Positions 23,573 through 33,700 are shown, counted from the first letter of the stretch. The stretch is DNA of 44,603 nucleotides from Chloroflexota bacterium (GCA_016210565.1 JACQUA010000062.1:1-44603), one strand, 5' to 3'. The notes: a model not told the origin generated them from the letters alone. A program made the numbers and translations.

Positions 23573-24975
23573 CTACGGACTGCCCACCGCCGTTCTCGGC
23601 TCATACTGCCTGGCGGCCTCCACCATCAGGGCCAGGCTCATCAGAAAGTCATCGTGCCCCTGCTCCGCGGCGACGCCGAACCCCATCGTCCGGTTGGGGC
23701 GGAATACCGGCCTGGCCAGGTCCAGTTCCTTCCAGAATTCCCGGAACTCCCCCGAGCCGTCGCCGGCGTACATCTTGAGGCTCCCATTGTTGACGGCCGC
23801 CAGCAGCTCGAAGCCCAGGCTGGACTTCGACTTCTCGGTAAAGACAAAAGGGATAACCCGGCTACCCAGGGTTTCCTTAAGGAAGCCGGCCAGCCCCGCT
23901 CCCAGGCCCGTCGCGTCGATGGCCACTTTCCGGCAATTCCAGACGTTTCGGAGCAGGTGGTGCAGGTCGCGGAAGAGTTGCGGATGCGCGCGCCGACTCT
24001 GCGGTAATGCTCCCGTACCCGCAGGCGGGGCCTCTTGAACAGCTCGTCGGTCTGTGAGAAGTCCAGTTCCCCGATGGTCACCACCGTGGCATCGTTGGGT
24101 TCCCCGCCAGAGCCGCCCCACCGCGTTTGTTGAGTTATTGAGTTATTGGGTTCCCCTCCCATGTCCGAAACCCCACCCACGTCCACCCCGGCCACGAATA
24201 CTGTCCGGTGGTCACGGGGAGGGGTTGACCAGCGGGCATGGTCCCCCTGGAGCTGGGCTTTTTGTCCAGGGCTGAGCAGGCCCCCCGCGCCGCTGAGCGC
24301 CTTCAGGGCGTACTGGGTCACAAACAGGGGATGGCTCTCGCCGAGGCGCTGCCGCTCCGACTCGACGTAGCTGAGGTAATCCGGGTTGTACTTGCCCACC
24401 TCCTGCCAGTCGTAACGGAAGTGACGCCTCACGCCCGTCGCCCGCTCCAGTTCCAGGTTGGTCTGCTTTACCTCCTCCAGCAATCCGGAGTCATCCCAGG
24501 TAGTCCCGTAGTGGACCGTGGTGACGTTGGTCGAGGCGCCCATCGGTTTGAAGGCCTTGTTATACTTCTCCTTGCTAACGTCCTGGCTCTCGTCGATTTC
24601 AAGGAGAACACCGGCAGTAGCCCCGACCACGCCCGCAGACTTGTCGGCCGAAAAAAAGAACTGCCTGGCGCGGCCCAGCCTGATGATGTATCCCAGCTCC
24701 GGCTGCCACAGGCCGGCGTACCCGGCATCGTCCAGCCGCTCCTTCAACCGCAACATGCTGTTGACGGTCTGGGGCTTGAAGGTGGGGGATGCCTTGACGA
24801 GATTCCCGCCGCGGCTCATGAACAGGGTGAGCAGCAGCACCTCGACCTGGGCCGAAAGCTCGTTCTTTCCCCCCTGGCGGGATATTTCCACCGAAAAGGT
24901 AAGCCCGCGCCGGTTCATGACGCTGTCCAGGATGGCGCGGCCGATTTCAATCTGGTACGGACGGAGGGGAAGCAT
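23573..24975 (-). pseudogene. terL: Phage terminase large subunit, frameshifted
   Basis: The ATPase-nuclease that packages DNA into the capsid. The first frame (24975 down to about 24005) has the Walker A-type motif SRQGGKNE, the Walker B VLLEIDESQD and the first nuclease aspartate (FVAGVDVGG). The rest lies in the other frame, from AHPQLFRDLHHLL on, with the nuclease motifs KVAIDATGLG and EQGHDDFLMSLAL, ending at 23573. The switch is in the run GGCGCGCGCAT near 23975-23992 (plus-strand coordinates), consistent with loss of one base or gain of two. In addition, about 24094-24160 encode an in-frame insertion of the 'gggaacccaataactcaat' intergenic word between two nuclease strands, flanked by a GGEPN duplication. 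It may be a true pseudogene, a sequencing error in a GC run or, less likely, a programmed -1 frameshift. Confidence 0.8.
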
Positions 24976-24989
24976 GGGGGGAGTGGGAG

Positions 24990-25180
24990 AAAGTAGGAAG
25001 AGAAGTAGGAAAGGTAGGAAGAGTAGGAAGGGTAGGAAGGGTAGCGAGTAGCGAGTAGCGAGTAGCGAATAGAAAGGGTAGAAAGCGTAGCGAGTAGCGG
25101 GTAGCTTTTCCTACTCTTCCTACTCCTTCTACTTTCCTACTCTTCCTACCCTTCCTACCCTTCCTACCCTTCCTACTTTT
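24990..25180. repeat. Opposed polypurine and polypyrimidine arrays (large hairpin)
   Basis: 'gtaggaagagtaggaagg' words (24990-25043) face their reverse complements 'cctacccttcctactctt' (25106-25180) across 'gagtagcgagtagcg' words. The arms can pair over 50 bp or more. The element lies between the terminase genes. Confidence 0.8.
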
Positions 25181-25541
25181 CCCGCTCCGGCAACAAACTC
25201 AGCCCCAGGTCTTTCAGAACGCCTTCGACGGTTTCATAAAGGCGCTTCTCCGCCCTGTTGCCCAGCCTGTACCTGGTGGCCACGGCCTTGACCAGGAGGC
25301 TGGCCTGCTTCAAGTAAAGCGCGTCGTTCCCGGGTTGCTCCTTCAAGGCGCTGAGCAGCTTGACCCGGAGCAGGGCGATCTCCTCGTCGAGCCCTTCCAG
25401 TTCGCGCGCCTCGCTGAGAAGCAGCCGCTCCATCTCGGTCAGGGCCGCCTCATAAAACTTCCCCTGGCGCCTGCCCTTTTTCCCCCCTTCCTCCAGGGGG
25501 CTGGTCGTTTCCTCGTTGATAGTCAAATAGCCTTCTTCCAC
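25173..25541 (-). CDS. Phage small-terminase candidate
   Basis: A 122-aa, mostly helical and charged protein: KGRRQGKFYEAALTEMERLL, then EIALLRVKLLSALKEQPGN and SLLVKAVATRYRLGNRAEK. It sits directly upstream of the large terminase on the same strand, the usual place of the small terminase, although I do not see a clear N-terminal helix-turn-helix. An in-frame ATG at 25595 lies upstream of the predicted promoter, so I prefer GTG 25541. It could also be a phage-specific regulatory protein. Confidence 0.55.
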   Translation of the reverse strand: MEEGYLTINEETTSPLEEGGKKGRRQGKFYEAALTEMERLLLSEARELEGLDEEIALLRVKLLSALKEQPGNDALYLKQASLLVKAVATRYRLGNRAEKRLYETVEGVLKDLGLSLLPEREK

Positions 25542-25559
25542 GCTTTTGGAATGACCCCA

Positions 25560-25589
25560 ATAGTAGCACAGTTGTTCTATTACGGTCAA
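25560..25589 (-). promoter_or_regulatory. Terminase-operon promoter with LexA-like operator
   Basis: On the minus strand: TTGACC (25589-25584), 18-bp spacer, TACTAT (25565-25560). The spacer contains AGAACAACTGTGCT (complement of 25565-25578), a one-arm-degenerate version of the palindrome in the promoter at 19717-19745. The two promoters align almost base for base (TTGAC-GTAATAGAACA-N2-TGT). Confidence 0.65.
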
Positions 25590-25595
25590 CCTCAT

Positions 25596-25983
25596 TCTGG
25601 CACGTCAAAGCCGATGGCAGAATTCAAGATTCAATCACGCATGACTGGCAGGCCAGCACCATCAAGGATGAAGATGGACTGTCATTGCGAGCGAAGCGCG
25701 GCAAATCTCCTCCGCTCTGCGAGAGTCCGCAAGGTGGACCGGATGACCAGCCAACCAGGGGATTGCTTCGCTTCGCTCGCAATGACATTTTCGCGGCCAG
25801 GTGCGAAGCGTTCCCCGGGCTGTTCGGGTTATTGGGTTATTGGGTTCCCTGCCCGGACCTCCACTGCCGACTAACCACAAAGGCACGCGGCAGCGTGCCG
25901 CTACGGACTCACGACTGCCGACTAACCACAAGGGCACGCGGCAGCGTGCCGCTACGGACTAACGACTATCTTGACACACTGTT
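25596..25983. repeat. REP and palindromic repeats before cohesin lipoprotein
   Basis: No gene. It has the 'cattgcgagcgaagcg...cgcaatgac' pair (25682-25789), a 'gggttattggg' word and two GGCACGCGGCAGCGTGCC palindromes (about 25884-25902 and 25934-25952). Confidence 0.75.
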
Positions 25984-25989
25984 TATAAT
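25984..25989 (+). promoter_or_regulatory. -10 box of cohesin lipoprotein gene
   Basis: A perfect TATAAT lies six bases before the GTG at 25996, suggesting a leaderless mRNA. A TTGACA stands only 7 bp upstream (25971-25976), the same TTGACA-N7-TATAAT spacing as at 37495-37513, too close for an ordinary -35. Confidence 0.5.
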
Positions 25990-25995
25990 ACTTGT

Positions 25996-26583
25996 GTGGG
26001 TAAAACATTCCGCCTCCGGGTCGTCGCCCTCCTGCTGGCCGTGGCTCTGGCCGTTTCCTGCGCCCCTGACCAGGCGGCTGTCCAGTCCCCAACACCCTCT
26101 CCCACCCCTCCGCTCCCCACACCCGCCTCCGTCCGGGCTGCGGTGGTCCTCGAGCCGGCCCACCTGGCTCTTCGCTCCGGGGAGACGGGAGAAGTCAATA
26201 TTTTCATCAAGAACGTCGCGGCCCTATACGGGGCCGAGGTCCATTTGTCCTTCGACCCTGCCCTCCTGTCACCCCTGGACGGCTACCCGGACACCCCTGG
26301 CCTCCAGCTTGTCCACGGTACCCTCATTGACAGGGCCAGGGGTTTCGTGGCCCAGAACCAGGCTGACGCCGCCGCCGGCGCGGCGGACTATGCTGTGGTC
26401 CTGGTCCCGCCTGCGGCGCCGGTCAGCGGCGAAGGCGTGCTGGCCACGCTCCGCTTCAGGGCAATCGAAGAGGGGACCACGCCGGTCCGGATAAGGGATT
26501 CCAAGCTGGCGCAACTCGCCGGCGGCAGCGTTATCCCGATTCCGCACTCCACCGCCCCTGCCACGGTGGTCGTGAGTCGATAG
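25996..26583 (+). CDS. Cohesin-domain lipoprotein
   Basis: A 195-aa secreted lipoprotein: basic start, hydrophobic core and lipobox AVSC (Cys22), then a short Pro/Thr linker (PTPSPTPPLPTP). One cohesin-like domain (about 50-195) follows, with the typical elements EPAHLALRSGETGEVNIFI (first strands), LYGAEVHLSFDPALL, GEGVLATLRFRAIEEGTTPV and a C-terminal TVVVS strand. Cohesins are the receptors of dockerin domains. It is clearly related to the N-terminal domain of the giant protein at 27772 (shared [LI]YGAE[VF]H and APVSG/PPVSG motifs). Lipid anchoring would make it a membrane receptor for dockerin-ending proteins encoded downstream; binding is inferred. The start is GTG 25996; the last codons run into repeat DNA. 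Confidence 0.85.
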   Translation: MGKTFRLRVVALLLAVALAVSCAPDQAAVQSPTPSPTPPLPTPASVRAAVVLEPAHLALRSGETGEVNIFIKNVAALYGAEVHLSFDPALLSPLDGYPDTPGLQLVHGTLIDRARGFVAQNQADAAAGAADYAVVLVPPAAPVSGEGVLATLRFRAIEEGTTPVRIRDSKLAQLAGGSVIPIPHSTAPATVVVSR

Positions 26584-26888
26584 TCGGTAGTCGATAGTCC
26601 GTAGCGGCCCCGATGCATCGGGGCCCTCCGGCAGTCGTCAGTCGAGGTCCGGGCAGGGAACTCAATAACCCAATAACCCGATAACTCAAACAATCCGCCA
26701 TCCCGACGAGTCGGGGCAATCAAGGATGAAAATGTCATTCTGAGCGAAGACGAGTCCCGATGCTATCGGGACGAGTCGCAGTCGAAGAATCTTTCGGAGG
26801 GGTGGGAGGAAAGACCCTTCGCCTGCCCGTTCCTTCGCTCAGGGCTCCGGCTCCGGGTGACATTTTCGGAGCAATTCAAGGAACTCAG
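26584..26888. repeat. Palindrome and REP repeats
   Basis: No gene other than the short one that starts at 26889. It contains a GGCCCCGATGCATCGGGGCC palindrome (about 26604-26623), 'aactcaataaccc' words and the 'cattctgagcgaagac...gggtgacattttc' REP pair. Confidence 0.75.
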
Positions 26889-26999
26889 ATGAAATTATCG
26901 AAGAGGGCGCTATACATTATATATATCGTCGTGGCCGTGCTGATCATCGTGACCATGCTCATCACGCTCATACCCCCGCCGGTCGCCCCGCCCATGTAA
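26889..26999 (+). CDS. 36-aa single-TM membrane peptide
   Basis: A short frame encoding a basic N-terminus (MKLSKRALY), a 20-residue hydrophobic helix (about 9-29) and a Pro-rich end (IPPPVAPPM). It starts in a gap otherwise full of repeats, and its DNA is AT-richer than the surroundings, as in a real coding segment. There is no good ribosome site. It sits between two cohesin-encoding genes and could be a small membrane partner; it could also be a chance frame. Confidence 0.4.
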   Translation: MKLSKRALYIIYIVVAVLIIVTMLITLIPPPVAPPM

Positions 27000-27470
27000 A
27001 GAGAGTCTAAGCAGTCGGCAGTCGATAGTCGCCAGTCCGTAGCGGCACGCTGCCGCGTGCCCCTGTCATCAGTCGATAGTCGGCAGTCGATAGTCGGCAA
27101 GCCGGGTAGGGTTGGGAACCCAATAACTCAATAACCCAACAACTCAAGAACTCAAGAACTCAAGGAACCCTTGTCGCCTTGAAGCTTGCTACGAAACTGT
27201 CACCCTGAGCCGGAGTCCTGAGCGAAGCGAAGGAGCAGTCGAAGGGTCTTTGCTCTGCCCGCCCCGGGAAAGATTCTTCGACTCCGACTCGCTTACGCTC
27301 CTTCGCCACTTTCTGTATGTCCATGTTGTAGGATTGAGCCCGGGAAAGATTCTTCGACTCCGACTCGCTTACGCTCGTCTTCGCTCAGAATGACATTTTC
27401 ATCCTTCATGGCGCTTGGCCGGCCAAGCATGGAGGATTGAATCTGGAATCGCCGCGGGGTGGGAGTTTAG
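27000..27470. repeat. Composite repeat region
   Basis: No gene. Words 'gcagtcgatagtcg', a GGCACGC...GCGTGCC palindrome, 'aactcaataaccc' and at least two REP pairs ('ggaaagattcttcgactccgactcg' is duplicated at about 27268-27300 and 27338-27370). Confidence 0.75.
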
Positions 27471-27474
27471 TACT

Positions 27475-27491
27475 AAGTAATGGCATTACTT
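27475..27491. promoter_or_regulatory. Palindrome upstream of giant surface-protein gene (operator candidate)
   Basis: AAGTAATG-G-CATTACTT is a perfect 8+8 bp palindrome in non-repeat sequence, about 165 bp upstream of the predicted -35 of the 27772 gene. It may be a regulator site; no partner is known. Confidence 0.35.
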
Positions 27492-27653
27492 TTCGCGTAA
27501 GTGGAGCGGGGCCGGGCGCGGAGGGTCAACGGCGCGGCGGGGGCGCTCTATGCGGGACTGAGAGGGGATGAGCAGGTGAAATCACCCGTAAGTGGTACCT
27601 GCAATCATCCTTTTGTATAACGTGCGATATAGCCGGTTTGTTACAGGGGGGTA

Positions 27654-27682
27654 TTGACAAGCCCACCTGACTGTGGTAACGT
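27654..27682 (+). promoter_or_regulatory. Promoter of giant beta-propeller/cohesin gene
   Basis: TTGACA (27654-27659), 17 bp, TAACGT (27677-27682). The predicted leader is about 80 nt and ends in AGGAGAGG shortly before ATG 27772. Confidence 0.5.
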
Positions 27683-27771
27683 ACGCTCTGGCATGATGCT
27701 ACCTGGGATTTTCATCAATGATGCCGAATATAAGGGATATCGGTTGATCACCCCTCATCAGGAGAGGTAAA

Positions 27772-30700
27772 ATGCACGAAAAACATTCCTTCCGCCCCGT
27801 GGTCAAACGCTACGCCTCCGTTTTCCGTGGCGCCTGGCGTCGCTATTCAGTCCCCGTCATCCACATTATGGTGGTAACCGCCCTGATCTTCTCTTTGATC
27901 GGGAGTTTCGCCCCGCAGCCCCCTTCCGGCTATGCCGCCACGCCCACCCCCACGCAGAAAGCTGCGAAACCAAAGAGCGAAGCGTGGCATCCCGCTGGCC
28001 CTCATGCCATGATCACCCCCGAGTTCGACGAAGGGCCGGTGGGCCATAGATTCATCCAGAACGTGGAGTTGATGAACGTTCCCCTGATTTACGGCGCGGA
28101 GTTCCACGTCAAGTTCGACCCCTCCAAACTCCAGGTGGTGGACAAGGACCCGGTCAAGCCCGGCGTCCAGATTGTCAACGGCCCCTTCCTGTCACCCTAC
28201 GACCCTGCCGCGATTATTCAGAGTGTAGATAACGTCGCCGGCTTCGTCAACTGGGCCGCGACCCTGCTCAACCCCCAGCCCCCGGTCTCCGGGGGCGGCA
28301 TCCTGGCCGGCATCGAGTTCCAGGCCATCGCCACCGGCTGGACATCGGTGCATTTCGACAACCCCGTACCCTACCAGCCGCCGGTAAAGGTGGCCGAATA
28401 TCTCCCTGGCCCCCCGCCGTCCACCCGGCCCCTGAAGCTGGATGGCCTTTTCGGGAGCATAAAGAAGATATACCCGCCGGCGCCGCGCCTGGAAATGCCC
28501 TGGGTTCCCGTCGGGCCTTTCCAGGAGGTCACCGTGCCCGTTTTCTACGTGGGCGACACGCCGCCTTCGTTCTTCGATATTTTCGTTGATTTCGACAGGA
28601 CGAAGCTGAAGGCCGAGCGGGGCAACGCCGAGACGGTGGTCATTGACAACGCCGCCGGCCGGGTGAGGCTGTCCGGGCGCCCGGGCTACGAGCCTCTTCC
28701 CACGCTGACGCCCATGCCGACCTACACGCCTGGCGGCACGCCCTTGCCCACATGGACGCCGCCGCACCAGTTCATCCAGCAGATCGTCTTCACCCGCTGG
28801 GTCCCGGCCGCCGCTATCCCCGGCAACTATGAAATCTACAAGATGAATGATGACGGCACAGGCCAGGTAAATATCAGCAACAATCCCTACGACGACATGG
28901 TGCCCCACACGGACGCCATGGGGCAGATCGTCTTCAAGTCGTACCGCGACGGCAACCCTGAGATTTACCGCATGGCGCCCGACGGCACACTGCAGACCAG
29001 GATGACCAACAACCCCGCCGACGACTTCTGGCCCAACATCTCCCAGGACGGCACCAGGATCGTCTTCTCCTCCAAGCGGGATAACCCCAACGAAGACATC
29101 TATATAATGCCCAACGTGCCCCTGGCCGCCCCCACCAGGCTGACCGGCGCGGGTCCCACCGGCCCCGGTAACACCGAGCCGCATTTCTCCTATGCCGGCG
29201 ACAAGATTGTCTTCACCTCGTTCCGGGACGGCCCCATCCCGGAAATCTACATGATGGACTCGAACGGCGCCAACCAGACCCGGTTGACCAACAACCAGTT
29301 CGATGACCATCATCCCACTTTTACGCCCGACTTCAAGATACTTTTCACCTCCAACCGGGCCGACGGCGTCAATTTCGACCTTTACATTATGGACCCCGTG
29401 CCCAATGCCCCGGCCGCCAGGCTGACCAAAGACCCTGCCGTGGACGATTTCGGTCGCATGAAGCCCACCATGACCAAGATCGCCTTCACCTCCTACCGGA
29501 CCGCCAACGACGAGATCTTCAAGATGGACCCCGCCGGGGCCGATCCGCCCGCGCCGCAGAACCTGAGTAACTACGCCCTGCGGGACTTCCACCCGGACTG
29601 GATATTGCAGCCCATTATCCAGCCTACACCCACGCTTACCCCACCGCCCAACATCACGCCATGGCCGACGCCGACCATTTGGGAGCCGCCGCCGACCCCG
29701 TGGCCAACGCCGACTCCATCGCCCACGCCCTGGCAGACGCCTCCGCCGACGATGACGCCGCAGCCCACTGCAACCGGCACGCCCAAGAACATACTCACCG
29801 GGATATCCTCGACCTTCACGGTGGACCCTGTCACGGGACAGATCATCCTGACAGTAACCATCCTCAACCCGCCGTATTCGGACCCGTCTCCCTTCATCGG
29901 TTTCGAGGTTATTGACCCCGTGACCGGCGAGGTGATTAACGTCTTTACCTTCGGCGGACCGATGCCGACGGGCGTGCCACTACGCTTCCCCGTCAACCTG
30001 CCGCCCGGGCCCCTCATGCCCAACATGCTTATCCTTCACTGGCTCGGACAGGGAGGCCAGAATCTCGGTAATTCAACAAGCACGTTTGTCCAACCAACCG
30101 GCCCCCAGTCCAAACCTGCGGCCAAACCCGCCAGCCAGCCGCTGGCCGCGCCGAAGGCCTGGTCCGCGCCCTACAATATCTCCAACAGCTCCGGGACGTC
30201 GGAGAATGCCGGCTCTGCCACTTTCAAGGACCCGAATAACAACGTCCACCTCGTTTACCGGGACAACACTCCCGGCAACTACGACATCTACTACACCGTG
30301 CTTCTCTACGGGGCCCCCTTCTGGTTCGCGCCCGTTAACATCTCGGCTTCCTCCGGCAACTCCACTGCGGCGCGGGTACAGGCCACCGCGAGCGGCGATG
30401 TCCACGCGGTCTGGCAGGACAATAGCGCCGGCAACTACAACATCTACTACGCCCTGAAACCACTGGGCGGACCCTGGGGCGCGCCCCTCAACATGACCTC
30501 CGGCCTTGCCGGGGACCATACCAACCCCAGGATTAACCTCTATTACGGCGGCGCCGGCACCGAGGCCTTCGTGGTCTGGGAGGGGGGAACCGCCGGGAGC
30601 ACCGACATACTCTACAAACGCAGAGATGCCGCCGGCATCTGGTCAGGTCTGGTCAACATTTCCAGCAGCGCCGGTAACTCTATGGACCCGTTCCTTTTCC

Positions 30701-33700
30701 GGGACGCGCTCAACAATCTGAACTTGGCATACTCGGACAACACCGGCGGCGCCGACTACGACGTGTATTACGCCTCTCTGCCCCTGGGCGGCTTCTGGGG
30801 GGCGCCGGTCAACATCTCCAGCAGCAACGGAGTCACGTCGCGCAAGCCGCAGGTGCGCTCCGATAGCGCCGGCAACGCCTACGTCATGTGGGAGGAAAAT
30901 CCCGGCGGCCAGTGGGAGATTTTCTACAACGCCAAACCGCCCGCCGGCCCCTGGCCCGCGCCCATCAACGTGTCCAACAGGCCCGCCCCGAACGATGACA
31001 CGTATTTCCAGTTCCAGGTCGGCAGCGGCGGAGGAGTCCGCGCTGTCTGGCAGAGCGGCGCCACTCCGGACATCTGGTATGCCCATAAGCCCGGCGGCGG
31101 CGTCTGGACCGTCCCGGTCAACATCTCCAACACCGCCGGTTATTCCTTCCATCCGCGCCTGGCCAGGGACAGCAGCGACGGTCTCCACGTGACCTATCAC
31201 GACATGACCCCGGGCAACTACGATATCTACTACCAGTACCTGCCCTCCGGCGGCGTCTGGACCCCGCCGACGAACGTATCCGCCAATGCCGGCACTTCTA
31301 TCAACACCAGCCTCCAGGTAGATCCGAGCAAGGTCCACATCATCTGGCAGGACAACACCAATTTGACCAATCCCGACATATTCTACGCCTGGGAGGAGAA
31401 TCCCCCGCCGCCGCCACCCACGCCCACCCCGGGGCCATCTCCGGTGGCCACCCCCACCCCCGGCCCGACTCCTTCTCCGGCGCCATCGCCCACGCCGGCG
31501 GGGACTCCTATCGCCACGCCCACCCCGCAGCCGTTCCAGCAGTACTACTGGCTGGGCAACATCACCTTCACCGCCATCGGCTGGCACTGCACCGGCAGCG
31601 GGTTGAACATCATCATCAACCAGTTCGACCCGCCCCAGCCCATCACGCTCAACATTCTCAACGGCTTCATCAAGATAAACGAAGGGCCGCACCGGCAGTC
31701 CGTGGTCTTCCACTCCCTGCGGGACGGCAACCCCGAGCTGTACATGATGGAGGACTTCCCCGGAGCCCCGGTCACCCGGCTCACCACCAACACCGTCCCG
31801 GACCGGTTCCCTCACACCGCGCCCTACCAGGGCCGGATCGTCTTCGAGTCCGAGAGGGGCGGCAACACAGACGTTTACCTGCGCAACCCCGATGGCACCG
31901 AGGTCCGCCTCACCACCGCCGCCGCCGCCGACACGATGCCGAACCTGTCTTACGATGGCCGCAGAGCGGTATTTGTGCGGGATAACGACGTCTGGATCAT
32001 GGAACCCGCGCCCGGAGCGACCGAGACCAATATGACCGCCCATGCCGCCGTGGACACCGACCCCCATCTCAACTGGGACGCCACCAGGTTCGTCTTTGTG
32101 TCAGACCGCGACGGCAACCAGGAAATCTGGGTCAGGGACACCGCTCTTGGCGGTACTGCGACCCAGCTTACCTTTACCGCCTCGCCGGTGGTCAACAAGC
32201 ATCCCAGCTTCACGCCGGATGGCCGCGTCCTCTTCGTCTCCAACCGCGACCCGGCCAACCTCACCGCCGCCACCATCAATGACAACATCTACATAATGAA
32301 TGGCGACGGCACCGGCGTCACCCGGCTGACCAACGTCACTTATACCGGCGCGCCCAACACCTTCGTCAACAACCATCCCAGGATGAAACCCAACAGCAAA
32401 CGGATCGCCTTCACTTCCACCAGGGACGGCAACACCGACATCTACATGATGAACCCCGACGGCACCGGCGAAGTCCGGCTGACAGACGTTCCGGCTGAGG
32501 ACGCCCATCCCGACTGGCTCATCGGGCCGCCCGATATCGGACCCCACCAGACGCCGACGCCCCAGCCGACCTACACGCCGCCCCCTGGCGGTACGCTGAC
32601 CCCATCGCCGACCCCGGGCGCCGCGGCTACGGCTACGCCTTCGCCCACACCCGCGGCCACGCCTTCGCCGTCCCCCAGCCCCAGCCCCACGCCGACCCCG
32701 GTGCCGGCCACCAAGGTTGAAGCAGGGACGAAGGTCTTCGCGGCAGGCTCCACCGGCAACACAGTGCCGGTGTGGGTGAAGAACATCGTCGATCCCGAGG
32801 GCCTGGGCGCCTACGAGGTCCGGATCGAGCATGACCCGGCCAAAATGACCGTGACCAACATACTCGGCGGCGACGCCCCGTTCGACGCCGCGCCCAGCAA
32901 GAACCTGTCCACCCCCGGCGTCGTCCTGATGAGCGCCTTGCAGTTCGCCATGAACCCGGGACCCGCAGGCGACGTGCTGATCGCCAACCTGGTGGTCAAC
33001 GCCATCGGCGCCCCGGGCCAGGTCTCGCCCCTGACCGTGGTCCTCACCGCCGTCAGCGTCAAGGACGCCGACGGCAACAACATCCCGGCCGCGCCGATCC
33101 ACGGCTCGGTCAAGATCTTCGCCGCTGACTTCACCGCCGTCCCGGACAAGGGCGTGGCGCCCCTCTGGGTCCAGTTTACGGACACCTCCAACGGCCCCAC
33201 CACGGCCTGGTTGTGGAACTTCGGCGACAACAGCGGCAGCACCCAGCAGAACCCAGGGCACCAGTATCAGCAGGGCGGCAACTATACCGCCACCTTGACC
33301 GCCACGCTGAATTCGTCTGGGAACCCGACCCACGCCAAGTCCGCTTTGATCCAGGTGATCGAGCCTCGCTTCAGCGCCTCGCCCGTGGCCGGGAACGCCC
33401 CGCTGCTGGTGGCCTTCACCGATGAGACCAGGGGCACCGTGAACTCCTGGTCCTGGAGCTTCGGCGACGGAACCGGCAGCTCCTCGCAGAACCCGACCAA
33501 GACCTACAACGATGTGGGTACCTACACGGTGCGCCTGACCGTTTCCGGTCCCGCCGGATCGGCCAGCCTCACCCGGGAGAGCCTCATCAACGTCACCCGC
33601 GTCCAGCACGTGCCCGGCTTCGGCCAGTACCAGAGTTCTCCTGATGGCATTGCCTGGCTGGACATAAACGTCAACCGCATCTTCAACCCGTCCACCGGCC

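Noticed and set aside
10561-25541. Complete functional prophage
   Set aside because: No integrase, tail, tape-measure or endolysin gene is visible, the terminase is frameshifted, and a two-component system interrupts the block.
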